Origin: Pseudomonadota bacterium
Lineage (GTDB): Bacteria > Desulfobacterota > Desulfovibrionia > Desulfovibrionales > Desulfovibrionaceae
Direction: 5' to 3'
DNA length: 64,000 nt
Assembly (NCBI GenBank): GCA_023419375.1
Contig: JAEZYD010000035.1
Location: forward strand, 62,001-126,000
In this document: in pieces, positions 41,532 to 50,451 of the stretch
Layout of the letters: each line of letters begins with the position of its first letter
Numbering within the stretch: position 1 is the stretch's first letter
Program-made: the position numbers and the translations under genes
Notes under the pieces: generated by a model
What the model saw: the letters and a program-made list of their open reading frames with translations, nothing else
The model's database searches: none
Told to the model about the DNA's origin: nothing

Positions 41532-42413
41532 ATGAGTAAAAATCCTTTCCGTGCGGATCAGGTTCCGTCTGCACTCGCGGTTGTGCTGCGTGATCTGCCC
41601 CGCGTGGCGGTGGCTTTTTCCGGCGGGCTGGACAGCCGTTTTTTATGTCATTCTGCCCTGTTATGCGGTTGCGACGTGCTGGCCGTGCATGTTTACGGCC
41701 CGCACATTCCCCCGCAGGAAAGCGCCGGGGCTGCCGCCTGGGCGCACGAGCGCGGCCTGCGCCTGCACACGGCGCGGTTTGATCCCCTTGCCCTAGCGGA
41801 GGTTGAGGCCAACAGTCCCCAGCGCTGCTATGGATGCAAGACCGGCTTGGTGGCTCTGCTGCGGGGCGAGCTTGCCCCCATGGCGGACGCTCACGACCGT
41901 GTGCTCTGCGATGGCACCAATGCGGATGATTTGCAGGCCTACAGACCGGGACTGCGCGCGCTTGAAGAGGGCCGCGTGCGTTCCCCCCTGGCCGAAGCCG
42001 GGCTGACCAAGGCGCAAGTGCGCGAGGCCGCCCGCGCCACAGGGCTGGACAGGCCGTGGCAGCGCGCCCGGCCCTGCCTGCTGACGCGGCTGGCCTATGG
42101 CATGAGGCCCGAGGCCGGCACGCTGGCGCGGCTGGCGGCGGCGGAGAGCGACCTTGCGGCACTGGGAGCAACCGCCCCCGCGCAAGGGGCGGCGCAAGGC
42201 GCGGAACTGGAGGGGGGCCGCGTGGGCGCGCTGGGAGATTTTCGTCTGCGGCTCACGCCGGAGCCTGTGTTGCAGGCTGAAAAACTGCCGGAAGAACTGC
42301 TCCCTGAATTGCAGAACATCCTGATCCGTCATGCTTTCTGGCCATGCAGGCTGGAGGCTGGCGGCAAGATCAGCGGCTTTTACGATGCGGGCAACAGCAC
42401 CGGAAGGCACTAG
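41532..42413 (+). CDS. larE: LarE-like ATP-dependent sacrificial sulfur transferase
   Basis: 293 residues of the PP-loop ATPase family. P-loop-like AFSGGLDSRFL (S30-S35), C99/C102 in QRCYGCKTG, CDGTNADDLQAYRPG near 127-140, SPLAEAGLTKAQVR, and C182 in RPCLLTRLAYG. The last cysteine corresponds to the residue LarE gives up as sulfur in making the nickel-pincer cofactor. larB, larC and larA are not in the window, so its client enzyme is not shown. It follows hisF by 51 bases. Confidence 0.8.
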   Translation: MSKNPFRADQVPSALAVVLRDLPRVAVAFSGGLDSRFLCHSALLCGCDVLAVHVYGPHIPPQESAGAAAWAHERGLRLHTARFDPLALAEVEANSPQRCYGCKTGLVALLRGELAPMADAHDRVLCDGTNADDLQAYRPGLRALEEGRVRSPLAEAGLTKAQVREAARATGLDRPWQRARPCLLTRLAYGMRPEAGTLARLAAAESDLAALGATAPAQGAAQGAELEGGRVGALGDFRLRLTPEPVLQAEKLPEELLPELQNILIRHAFWPCRLEAGGKISGFYDAGNSTGRH

Positions 42414-42542
42414 GCGGGGCAGATATTTTTCCGCCTGCGGTCAGTGTTTTCGGCCCGGAATGTGGCTCGGGGCTGGACTTTGCCGATCAAAGAGCATATG
42501 AATACCCACTTATATTAACGGGGCTTGCCCCTGGAGGGAATC

Positions 42543-42650
42543 ATGGCACATAAGAAAATTGAGCGTAAGAAAGAACTGGATCGCCGCCGTAAGCGCCGTG
42601 AAGAGCGTCTGAAGCAGCGCGTGCGCGAAGCCAAGGCTGCCAAGGCCTAA
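42543..42650 (+). CDS. Very small basic protein (35 residues)
   Basis: An open frame of 35 codons with the good ribosome site CTGGAGGG. It is MAHKKIERKKELDRRRKRR followed by EERLKQRVREAKAAKA: more than half Lys/Arg with a helical pattern. It has the composition of a nucleic-acid or ribosome-associated peptide, resembling short basic ORFs seen in Desulfovibrio genomes. The function is unknown. Confidence 0.6.
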   Translation: MAHKKIERKKELDRRRKRREERLKQRVREAKAAKA

Positions 42651-42808
42651 GCTTCGGACACGGGAAACCGGCGTTCCGACGGCTGCGAATTGACGCGCCG
42701 TCACATATGGTGCTCGGCCCGGCTGCCTCCTGGCAGCCGCGCGGGGCGCAAACAAGCAGCAGCGGTCAGCGCGGCAGCATGCCGTGTCATGGCCTTTTTA
42801 GTGTTACC

Positions 42809-43201
42809 ATGCCTATCTACGAATATCAGTGCCCCAAGTGTCAGCATACGTTTGAGGAATGGGTCAAGGCATCGGAATCCCACGGGCAGGAGCCCTGCCC
42901 CAAGTGCGGTGAGCCTTCGCCCCGCATCATGTCGCACACATCGTTCGTCCTTAAAGGCGGCGGCTGGTATGTGAGCGACTACGGCTACCGCAAGGGCGTC
43001 ACGGAAGAAGGCGGCTCAACGGCCTCCTCCGGTGCCTCTGGCGGTTCCTCTGCCCCTGCTTCCGGCGGTACGGCAGGCGAAAAAGCCTCCGCATCTGCAC
43101 CCGATTCTGGAAACAGCGCCGCCAAGGCGGCCCCCGCCCCTACGCCAACCACAGGGTCCGCAGCGTCGGCACCCACCAAAGCCGCCAGCTCGGCTTCATG
43201 A
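42809..43201 (+). CDS. FmdB-type zinc-ribbon protein
   Basis: 130 residues. Begins MPIYEYQCPKCQHTFEEW and continues EPCPKCGEPSPRIMS: two CxxC knuckles (C8/C11 and C30/C33) of the FmdB/CxxC_CXXC_SSSS regulatory-protein family. The second half is a low-complexity Ser/Ala/Gly/Pro tail of about 65 residues. Start 42809 gives the family N-terminus, though no strong ribosome site is seen. It is 7 bases before purB, so probably cotranscribed. The biochemical role of the family is poorly known. Confidence 0.83.
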   Translation: MPIYEYQCPKCQHTFEEWVKASESHGQEPCPKCGEPSPRIMSHTSFVLKGGGWYVSDYGYRKGVTEEGGSTASSGASGGSSAPASGGTAGEKASASAPDSGNSAAKAAPAPTPTTGSAASAPTKAASSAS

Positions 43202-43208
43202 GGCAGCC

Positions 43209-44525
43209 ATGATTGATCGCTACACCCGTCAGGAAATGGGCCGTATCTGGACCCTTGAGAACCGCTATCAGGCATGGCTTGATGTTGAAGTGGCCGTTTG
43301 CCGGGCCTGGAGCGACATGGGCCGCATCCCCGCCGCTGCGGTGGAAAATATTCAGGCCAAGGCTTCCATTGATGTGGACCGCATCCTGGCCATTGAAGAA
43401 GTGACCCGCCACGACGTCATCGCCTTTTTGACCTCGCTTGAAGAAAAGGTTGGCGCGGAAGACGCGCGCTACATCCATCTGGGCTGTACTTCCTCAGACA
43501 TCGTGGATACGGCCAACGCCCTTCTGCTCATGCAGGCCGGGCGCCTGATCCTCAAGGACATCCGCGCGCTCCTGACCGCCATTGAAAGTCTGGCCCGCCG
43601 CCACAAGGGTGTGCTGTGCATGGGCCGCACCCACGGCATCCACGCGGAACCCACCAGTTTTGGGCTCAAAATGGCTGGATTTTACGCCGAGTTCGAGCGG
43701 CACCTTGCCCGGGTTGAAGCCGGGGTCGAAAGCGTGCGCGTGGGCAAAATTTCCGGCGCGGTGGGCACCTACGCATTTTTGTCGCCCGAGCTTGAGCAGC
43801 GCGCCTTGGGCTACCTTGAGCTTGGGGTTGACCCGCATTCCACCCAGATCATTCAGCGCGACCGTTACGCCCACTTTTTCACTTCGCTGGCCGTTTTGGC
43901 TGGCGGCGTGGAGCGCCTGTGCGTGGAACTGCGCCACCTGCAACGCACGGAAGTGCTTGAGGTGGAAGAAGGTTTTGCCAAGGGGCAGAAGGGTTCGTCG
44001 GCCATGCCGCACAAAAAGAACCCCATCTCGGCAGAAAACATGAGCGGTCTTTCGCGCCTTTTGCGCACCAACGCTCTTGCCTCGCTGGAAAATCAGGCTC
44101 TGTGGCACGAGCGCGACATCAGCCATTCCTCGGTGGAGCGGGTTATCATGCCCGATTCCACCATTCTGGCCGACTACGTGCTGACCCGCCTCACCAAGCT
44201 GCTTGAAGGGCTGGTGGTCAAGCCCGAGCGCATGCGTGAAAATATGGAGCGTTCTTACGGCCTGTATTTTTCGCAGCGTGTGCTGACGGCCCTTATTGCC
44301 ACCGGGCTTCCGCGTCAGCAGGCTTATGAAGCCGTGCAGCGCCTTGCCATGCAGAGCTGGGAAAGCCGCACTCCCTTCCCCGATCTGGTGCGCAACGATG
44401 CCGACATGAGCGGGCGGCTGGGCGCAGCTGCGCTGGCCGAGCTTTTTGACCCTTCGTACTACCTGCAACACGAAGACGAAATTTTTGCCCGGGTGTTCAA
44501 GAACGCTGCGGCCAACAAGGCGTAA
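43209..44525 (+). CDS. purB: Adenylosuccinate lyase
   Basis: 438 residues. It splits fumarate from SAICAR and from adenylosuccinate in purine synthesis. Lyase motifs are HLGCTSSDIVDTA, MGRTHGIHAEPTSFG, and the fumarase-superfamily signature GSSAMPHKKNPISAENMSG near 262. The start MIDRYTRQEMGRIW is the standard N-terminus. It is followed after 9 bases by pyrE, forming an fmdB-like, purB, pyrE run of nucleotide genes. Confidence 0.96.
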   Translation: MIDRYTRQEMGRIWTLENRYQAWLDVEVAVCRAWSDMGRIPAAAVENIQAKASIDVDRILAIEEVTRHDVIAFLTSLEEKVGAEDARYIHLGCTSSDIVDTANALLLMQAGRLILKDIRALLTAIESLARRHKGVLCMGRTHGIHAEPTSFGLKMAGFYAEFERHLARVEAGVESVRVGKISGAVGTYAFLSPELEQRALGYLELGVDPHSTQIIQRDRYAHFFTSLAVLAGGVERLCVELRHLQRTEVLEVEEGFAKGQKGSSAMPHKKNPISAENMSGLSRLLRTNALASLENQALWHERDISHSSVERVIMPDSTILADYVLTRLTKLLEGLVVKPERMRENMERSYGLYFSQRVLTALIATGLPRQQAYEAVQRLAMQSWESRTPFPDLVRNDADMSGRLGAAALAELFDPSYYLQHEDEIFARVFKNAAANKA

Positions 44526-44534
44526 GGAGCTGTC

Positions 44535-45116
44535 ATGCAAACTCTTTCTTCTGAAGAACTGCTGGCGCTCAAGCGCCGCCTTGCCCGCCTGCTGGTAGAA
44601 AAATCATACCGCGAGGGAGATTTTGTGCTGGCATCGGGTCGCAGAAGCGATTACTATTTTGATTGTCGCGTCACGGCGCTCCACGCCGAAGGATCGTGGC
44701 TTATCGGAACCCTGTTCAACCACATGCTCCGCGAGATGGACATCAAGGGTGTGGGCGGCATGACCATGGGCGCTGACCCGCTGGTTGCAGCCACCACGGT
44801 CATCTCGCACGAACAGGGCAGGCCGTTGAACGGCCTTTTGGTCCGCAAGGAAGCCAAAGGGCACGGAACAGGGCAGTTTGTTGAAGGGCTGGGCAATTTC
44901 TGCGCGGGCGACCGCGTGGCCATGCTTGAAGACGTTGTTACCACCGGCGGTTCTCTGCTGAAGGCCTGCGATCGTATTACGGATGCTGGCCTGTCCATTG
45001 TGGCGGTTTGCGCCATTCTGGATCGGGAGGAAGGTGGCCGGGAAAAGCTCCGTGAGGCGGGATATGACCTGCTTGCGCTCTTTACCCGTGCGGAATTGGT
45101 GGACCTTGCGCGTTAA
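44535..45116 (+). CDS. pyrE: Orotate phosphoribosyltransferase
   Basis: 193 residues. The PRPP-binding motif is RVAMLEDVVTTGGSLLKA near residue 135, with the upstream catalytic loop LLVRKEAKGHGTG near 98 and SGRRSDYYFDCR near 36. It makes OMP from orotate and PRPP. Complete, 9 bases downstream of purB with GGAG before the ATG. Confidence 0.94.
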   Translation: MQTLSSEELLALKRRLARLLVEKSYREGDFVLASGRRSDYYFDCRVTALHAEGSWLIGTLFNHMLREMDIKGVGGMTMGADPLVAATTVISHEQGRPLNGLLVRKEAKGHGTGQFVEGLGNFCAGDRVAMLEDVVTTGGSLLKACDRITDAGLSIVAVCAILDREEGGREKLREAGYDLLALFTRAELVDLAR

Positions 45117-45201
45117 GGTCCCCACCGACCCGCGCGCCGTGCCCCAGGCGGCATTACTGCAACGTCTGGCGGGCTCTGCTGTCAGTTTCATTGTCAGGCC
45201 C

Positions 45202-47382
45202 ATGGTCAGTTGTCTGGCCCATGGCCTTGTCAGATGCATGGCCTTGGCCCTGCTGATGGCTTTTGGCATTGGTTGTCCACTTGCCGCTCCACATCTGGCG
45301 CAGGCCGAAGAATGGCAAGCCTCTCTGTATAATGAGGGGCTTCCTACGCATTTGGTGGCTGTGGACAAAAAGCGCCAGACCTTCATGTTCTTCGAGAAAA
45401 AAAGCCCCCTCAAGCTCAAATACACCTATCCCTGCACCACAGGCCAGTTGCCCGGCGACAAGCAGGCGCTCAACGATCTGCGCACGCCCGAGGGCATCTA
45501 CTTTGTGGAATATAAAATTGCCAGTGGGCTGGATTTCAAGGAATACGGCGGCATTGCCTATACCCTGAACTATCCCAACCCCGTGGACCGTCTGCGCGGT
45601 AAAACCGGCCACGGCATCTGGATTCACAGCAAGGGTTTTGGCATTGAACCGCTTTCCACCCGCGGCTGCGTGGCCATCGGGCTTAAGGAAATCGACGAGG
45701 TCGGGCCGCAGTTGACGCCCGGCACGGCAGTGGTTCTGGCCGATAAGATGGACGAGACCGCCCAGCCCCGGCCCGACAGCAGCACCGCCAACGAACTGCG
45801 CCGCCTGATGCAGAACTGGAGCAACGCCTGGGCATCCCGCTCGGTCAAGATGTTTGATTATTATAATCCCGAAGCCTATTCCAAGGCCATGACGGAAAAT
45901 TTCACGGCCTTTCGACAGAACAAGGAACGTCTTTTCAAGTCGCTCCAGTTCATCAAGATTTTCAATCGCAAGATCAATGTGCTGGAAGGGCCGGGCTATT
46001 GGGTGACCTGGTCAGAGCAGCTCTATACGGCATCCAATCTTTCCACAGAGGGTGTGCGCCGTTTGTACTGGCAGCGCGGTAACGACCAGAAGTTCCGCAT
46101 TGTTGGCATGGAATGGGCGCCACGCGATCTGGGTATGCGCGCCGATTTCCAGAAAGGCCAGCTTGTGGCCGAAGCGCCCTTGCAGCAGGTCAGCGATGCT
46201 TCTTCCGAAGCGCCGCAGCGCCCACGGCTGGATATGCCAGAAGCCGCGCCTGAAAAGGCGGAGGCAGCGGCCCTTGCCGCGCCGCAGCCCTCGCAGGACA
46301 AAGCTGCTACAGCCAAGGCAGGTCAGGGCGACAAGCTCATGGCGGCCAATGATCCTCTGGTGCCCCGCCGCAGCAGCGCAACGCCCCCGGCAGAAGTGAA
46401 CTGGGGGGCGCGCCCGGCAATGGAAGACGCGGCCCGCAGCGAAGCGGAATCCGCCCCCAAGGCCGCGCCTGCCAAGCCTGCCGATCAGGCGGCAAAGCCT
46501 GCAGAAGCCCAGCAGGCTGTTAACGTGCCTGCACCGACATCTGTTCAGGCTCCCATTGCAGCTCCGGCACAAGCCAACGCCCCCGTGGCAGCCCAGCAGC
46601 TGACCCTCACACCGGAAGTTCGCGCCGCTCTGGAAAAGGCCGTGCAGGCCTGGAATGCGGATTTTGCCGCGCGTTCGACCAACATTGCCGCACTTTACGA
46701 TCAGGCCAAGTACAACCGCGAAGCCGGAACGCCGCGCGGATATTCCTATAATTCGACCATGCGCGAATTTGATCGCCGCTTTGCGGTGCCGTGGCTGCGC
46801 CTTATCAGCCGCAAGCCCAAGTTGGAAATCCAGGGTTCACTGGCTGTGAGCCATTGCGAGCAGCTTGTAGTGGCCCCCAACGGCATGGAGCAGGGTGTGC
46901 GTTCCTTCTGGTGGAGCCGGGACGACAAGGGCGACTTCCGCATTGTTGCCTCGCAGTTCAAGCCAGAAGAACTTGGCCTTGCAGCGGATTATCTGGATCA
47001 GGTCAGCGACGCCGCAAGCACCATGGTTGAAAAATGGCGCAAGGCTTGGGAAGCGGGAAGTCTGGACGAGTACATTGAATACTATGCGGACGATGCTATC
47101 CAGCAGGGGCGTTGGGGCGCAAAGAATATTCAGAAGCAGAAGGAACTGCTCTGGCAGCGCGTGAAGCCCACACTGGTTCAGATCACAGGGCTGCGGCTGG
47201 TGGCTGACAAGCAGGGTCTGCGCGCCGACATGAATCAGGTCTACGCCGACAGCTCCGGTCACACGGACAGGGGCACCAAGACCCTTTTGCTGCGCTTTGA
47301 CGGCAAGGGCTGGCGTATCGCCCGTGAAGACTGGGCACCTCTTGGCGCTCCGGTTGCTCCCATTGGAGAGGCCGGTCAATAG
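45202..47382 (+). CDS. Exported L,D-transpeptidase with three NTF2-like units
   Basis: 726 residues from the start used here (ATG 45202; ATG 45238 also fits and no ribosome site decides). The signal peptide ends near HLAQA. The YkuD catalytic domain (about 45-185) has GHGIWIHSKGF and STRGCVAI, with His and Cys near 142 and 156. These enzymes cross-link peptidoglycan or attach proteins to it. Then come an NTF2-like unit (LMQNWSNAWASRSVKMFDYY), a long Ala/Pro-rich linker (about 335-465) and two more NTF2-like units (LEKAVQAWNADFAARS; MVEKWRKAWEAGSLDEYIEYY). The first and last units end in matching (M/D)EWAP or DWAP segments, pointing to internal duplication, as in Cds6-like proteins. Confidence 0.87.
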   Translation: MVSCLAHGLVRCMALALLMAFGIGCPLAAPHLAQAEEWQASLYNEGLPTHLVAVDKKRQTFMFFEKKSPLKLKYTYPCTTGQLPGDKQALNDLRTPEGIYFVEYKIASGLDFKEYGGIAYTLNYPNPVDRLRGKTGHGIWIHSKGFGIEPLSTRGCVAIGLKEIDEVGPQLTPGTAVVLADKMDETAQPRPDSSTANELRRLMQNWSNAWASRSVKMFDYYNPEAYSKAMTENFTAFRQNKERLFKSLQFIKIFNRKINVLEGPGYWVTWSEQLYTASNLSTEGVRRLYWQRGNDQKFRIVGMEWAPRDLGMRADFQKGQLVAEAPLQQVSDASSEAPQRPRLDMPEAAPEKAEAAALAAPQPSQDKAATAKAGQGDKLMAANDPLVPRRSSATPPAEVNWGARPAMEDAARSEAESAPKAAPAKPADQAAKPAEAQQAVNVPAPTSVQAPIAAPAQANAPVAAQQLTLTPEVRAALEKAVQAWNADFAARSTNIAALYDQAKYNREAGTPRGYSYNSTMREFDRRFAVPWLRLISRKPKLEIQGSLAVSHCEQLVVAPNGMEQGVRSFWWSRDDKGDFRIVASQFKPEELGLAADYLDQVSDAASTMVEKWRKAWEAGSLDEYIEYYADDAIQQGRWGAKNIQKQKELLWQRVKPTLVQITGLRLVADKQGLRADMNQVYADSSGHTDRGTKTLLLRFDGKGWRIAREDWAPLGAPVAPIGEAGQ

Positions 47383-47512
47383 GATCTTCTGCCGTTTTGC
47401 CGCATCGGATGTGGCTGGTCAAACCGTTTCCAGGTTTTATGGCGAGGTATCATAACAGGGTGTTGTGTGCGGCCATCCCGAAATTTCAAACGCCAAAGTT
47501 CGTGAGGACCGT

Positions 47513-48289
47513 TTGAAGTACCGCGAAAATCTCAGCATAATCCTGATGCGGGATAACGGCCCCCGGCGTAGCTATCGAGTGCGCAGGGGGCGGTTTGTGG
47601 CGGCTCTGGGGGTGATGGCCTGTCTGCCCGTTGCGTGCGCCGTGCTGGGATGGCTGTGCTGGACTTTGTGGCAGCAGAACGTGCAGTTGCGGGACAATGT
47701 GCTGCGCTTTGAAAGCGATTCGCAGACGGCGCAGGCCAATGCCGAGCGGCTGGAACACCTTGAAGAACTGCTGCGCGAAGAAAATATCCCAGGCCGGGAG
47801 CTTGTGTTGCGCAGACTCAGCACTGGCGGCGCCGCTGCGGAAGCGCCGGGTGAAGGGCCCGCCATTACGGGCGGGGCTGCGGCCGACAAGCCTCAGGCCG
47901 GGGCCAGCGATGCGGCCCGCGCCACTGAAGGGCCGGGGCATGAGGACTTTCCCTCCATTGACCTTGATTACGTCAAGATAGGGAATGTGCAGGTGCGTGA
48001 AATCAGGGGCGGCAAGCTGCGCGTCGCACTGGATCTGCGCAATACCGACAGCCAGAAGATCCTTTCTGGTATAGTCAGCGGCACATTGCTGACAGCTGAT
48101 GGCAAAAAATATTCCCTGCGCTTTGAGCCCGAAGATGTGGGCAGTTTTCGTATCAGCCGGTTCAAGCGGGCTGTCATGGTGGCATCTACCGAGCACCCCA
48201 TGAGCCTTACCAACGCCCAGGTCATTCTTGAAGTGCGCAGCCAGGAAAATGGCGTTGTTTTCCGCAATATCTACGCAGTTGAGCATTAA
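47513..48289 (+). CDS. Membrane-anchored protein with coiled coil, unknown function
   Basis: 258 residues if translated from TTG 47513, which has GTGAGGA at the right distance; ATG 47546 lacks a ribosome site. A cytoplasmic basic segment (ILMRDNGPRRSYRVRRGRF) precedes one membrane helix (about 38-62) and a coiled coil (LRFESDSQTAQANAERLEHL). After a Gly/Ala linker comes an extracytoplasmic beta-rich domain (GNVQVREIRGGKLRVALDLR). No family name is certain. The topology suggests an envelope scaffold. It is on the same strand as the transpeptidase, 130 bases after it. Confidence 0.7.
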   Translation: MKYRENLSIILMRDNGPRRSYRVRRGRFVAALGVMACLPVACAVLGWLCWTLWQQNVQLRDNVLRFESDSQTAQANAERLEHLEELLREENIPGRELVLRRLSTGGAAAEAPGEGPAITGGAAADKPQAGASDAARATEGPGHEDFPSIDLDYVKIGNVQVREIRGGKLRVALDLRNTDSQKILSGIVSGTLLTADGKKYSLRFEPEDVGSFRISRFKRAVMVASTEHPMSLTNAQVILEVRSQENGVVFRNIYAVEH

Positions 48290-48393
48290 AACGATTTTCA
48301 ACATCCGCTGCCGATGCGTCTGAGCAACAGGCGCTGCTAACCGGCCTCAGACCAGGAAAAAGCGGGCCGGGGCCTTGGCATTGCGAGGCCTTT

Positions 48394-49437
48394 GTGGCTG
48401 AAAGTTCTACCCTTTTGTGCTGTTTTGCCACCATCCACGCGGCCTGGCCCTGGATGCGGCAGACAGAAGACGGCAACGGCGCTCTGGGCCGTGCGCAATT
48501 TGTGCTGCCCTCGCCAGCGTCCCACTCCTTTTCCTCGCTTCCCACTTCGGCAGAAACCTCCAGCGCATGGCTTGTGGTTTTTGATGAAGCCCCTGTGGGG
48601 TTCAGCACCACAGTGCCCCGCGAACGTCGCATCCTCTTTGTCACCGAACCGCCAGAAATCAAAAAATATCCCCGCTCCTACCTCGGCCAGTTTGGCACGG
48701 TGGTGTCGCCTTATGATTTGCGCGGTGTTGAGCGCCGCAGCATGGTCATCAGCAATCCCTGTCTTAACTGGCATTTGGGCGTCAGTGGTAGGCCAGGCGA
48801 ATATATCAGTAAATTCAAATTCTTGGATGAATTGCGCACATTCCCCATGCCAGAAAAACCAGGTCTTGTTTCCGTCGTCTGTTCCAGCAAAACAGCAACC
48901 ACGGCACAGCGCGCGCGGCTTGCACTGGTGAGTCTGCTCAAGGAACAGCTGGGGGACGCGCTGCATGTGTACGGGCGCGGATTTAATCCCGTAGACGACA
49001 AAATGTCGGCCATCGCGCCCTACAAGTATCATGTGGTGCTTGAAAACAACTACCTGGACAACTTCTGGACAGAAAAACTGTCCGATGCATGGCTCGGCTG
49101 GGCATTGCCGCTCTATCTTGGCGCGCCCAACCTTGGCGCTGTTTGCCCCGCAGCCGGGTTTGTCCCTCTGCCTGCCGGCAATCTGGAAGCCTGCGCGCAG
49201 AGCATCCTCTCTGCCATCGAGAGCCGTTTGTGGGAGGCCCGGCAAGCAGAGCTTGCCGTGTGCCGCAACTGGATGCTGGAAACCACCAATGTTTTTGCCC
49301 GTGCCGCTCGAATGATGGAAACAGCGCCGGAGTATTGCCGCAGGTTGCCTGCCCTGCACAGGCCGGAACCCATATTTGGCGTGGGGCGCAGCGACGTGGC
49401 CGCCATGTACAGGCAGGTGAGGGGGGAGCGCAAGTGA
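48394..49437 (+). CDS. GT10-family glycosyltransferase (fucosyltransferase-like)
   Basis: 347 residues, GTG start with GAGG upstream. The C-terminal donor domain carries the family hallmark YKYHVVLENNYLDNFWTEKL followed by SDAWLGWALPLYLGAPNL, as in alpha-1,3-fucosyltransferases (family pattern: EN-x-D-Y-x-T-EK). The N-terminal half includes ERRILFVTEPPEIKKY. GDP-fucose is the usual donor, but other sugars are possible. It has no signal or membrane helix. Its stop overlaps the next glycosyltransferase start (GTGA), so the two act as a unit. Confidence 0.85.
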   Translation: MAESSTLLCCFATIHAAWPWMRQTEDGNGALGRAQFVLPSPASHSFSSLPTSAETSSAWLVVFDEAPVGFSTTVPRERRILFVTEPPEIKKYPRSYLGQFGTVVSPYDLRGVERRSMVISNPCLNWHLGVSGRPGEYISKFKFLDELRTFPMPEKPGLVSVVCSSKTATTAQRARLALVSLLKEQLGDALHVYGRGFNPVDDKMSAIAPYKYHVVLENNYLDNFWTEKLSDAWLGWALPLYLGAPNLGAVCPAAGFVPLPAGNLEACAQSILSAIESRLWEARQAELAVCRNWMLETTNVFARAARMMETAPEYCRRLPALHRPEPIFGVGRSDVAAMYRQVRGERK

Positions 49438-50384
49438 GCTCGTCCAGGCCAGAAATCACCGTAGCCATGCCCGCCTATAATGCCGCCGCCCATCTGCGCG
49501 AAGCGGTGGACTCCATCCTGGCCCAGAGCTTTGAAGACTTTGAGTTGCTGGTGGTGGACGATGGTTCCACAGACAATACTCTTGCCTTGGCGCAGTCCAT
49601 TGGCGACAAAAGAATTCGTGTGGAACGGCTGCCTGCTAACAAGGGGCGGGCCACAGCGCGCAATATGGCCTTGGGCCGCGCGCGGGGTCGGTATCTGGCC
49701 TGGATGGACGCGGACGACATTGCCATGCCCCATCGGCTGGAAGTGCAGCATGCCTGCCTTGAGGCGCGCCCCCAGATTCACATTTGCGGTGCTGGCGTGC
49801 AGTATTTCGGGCAATCTTGCGCGCTTGAGCTGTTTCCCGAGCAGCCGGGGGCGGCAAGGGCGGCGGCACTCTTTGGCGCGTCAGTTCCCAACGGTTGCGC
49901 CCTGTTGCGGCTGGACGCGATGCGCGCCTTTGGCTTACGCTATGACGCCACCCTGGCAAGGGCGGAGGACATGGCCTTTTGGGCCGATGCCCAGCTCAAG
50001 GCCGGACTGCAGGCGGTCAATTTGCAGGAGCCGCTGCTGCGCTACCGATATACGCCAGCGCCCCATGCCCGCCAGTGGCACGTGCGCGCCCTGCTTGGCC
50101 ATGTGTTCCCGTCGCTGGGCATCCGGGCAACAGGCGCACAGGCTGCACTGCATGCAGACTTGGTCTATGGCGGGCCCACAGAGCCGGAGGCTGCGCTGCG
50201 CTGGCTTGATGCCCTCTGGCAGATCTGGGTAGCCCGTTATGGGCACGATGAACATATGCAACGCCACGTGCTTGTTTTTATGGCGCGCATTTTGCGCGAA
50301 GCCTCGGCGGATGCAGCACAGGCGGAACGGGCTGCCAGGCTTTTGCGGACCCTTTCGCTCGCCGCGCTGGCGGAACATATCTGA
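49434..50384 (+). CDS. GT2-family glycosyltransferase
   Basis: 316 residues, GTG start at 49434 within the stop of the preceding gene, GGGGGGAG ribosome site. GT-A fold: ITVAMPAYNAAAHLREAVDS, VVDDGSTDNTLALA and the DxD-type WMDADDIAMP near residue 95. The later acidic motif is LARAEDMAFWADAQL. It transfers an activated sugar to an unknown acceptor. An extended frame to 49089 is an artefact of the overlapping upstream gene. Confidence 0.9.
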   Translation: MSSSRPEITVAMPAYNAAAHLREAVDSILAQSFEDFELLVVDDGSTDNTLALAQSIGDKRIRVERLPANKGRATARNMALGRARGRYLAWMDADDIAMPHRLEVQHACLEARPQIHICGAGVQYFGQSCALELFPEQPGAARAAALFGASVPNGCALLRLDAMRAFGLRYDATLARAEDMAFWADAQLKAGLQAVNLQEPLLRYRYTPAPHARQWHVRALLGHVFPSLGIRATGAQAALHADLVYGGPTEPEAALRWLDALWQIWVARYGHDEHMQRHVLVFMARILREASADAAQAERAARLLRTLSLAALAEHI

Positions 50385-50389
50385 ATTTT

Positions 50390-50433
50390 ACGCGGGGGAT
50401 CCTGAGGCCTGATGGGCTTGCCCGCGTGTTTTT
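50390..50433 (+). terminator. Intrinsic terminator after the GT2 gene
   Basis: ACGCGGG at 50390-50396 pairs with CCCGCGT at 50421-50427, then five T residues after one G. Confidence 0.65.
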
Positions 50434-50451
50434 ACAGTCAGGAGGTTTACC

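Noticed and set aside
41532..42413. LarE as proof of a lactate racemase working with the lactate-dehydrogenase-like gene
   Set aside because: No larA, larB or larC is in the window and the two genes are 15 kb apart, so a shared pathway is not supported.
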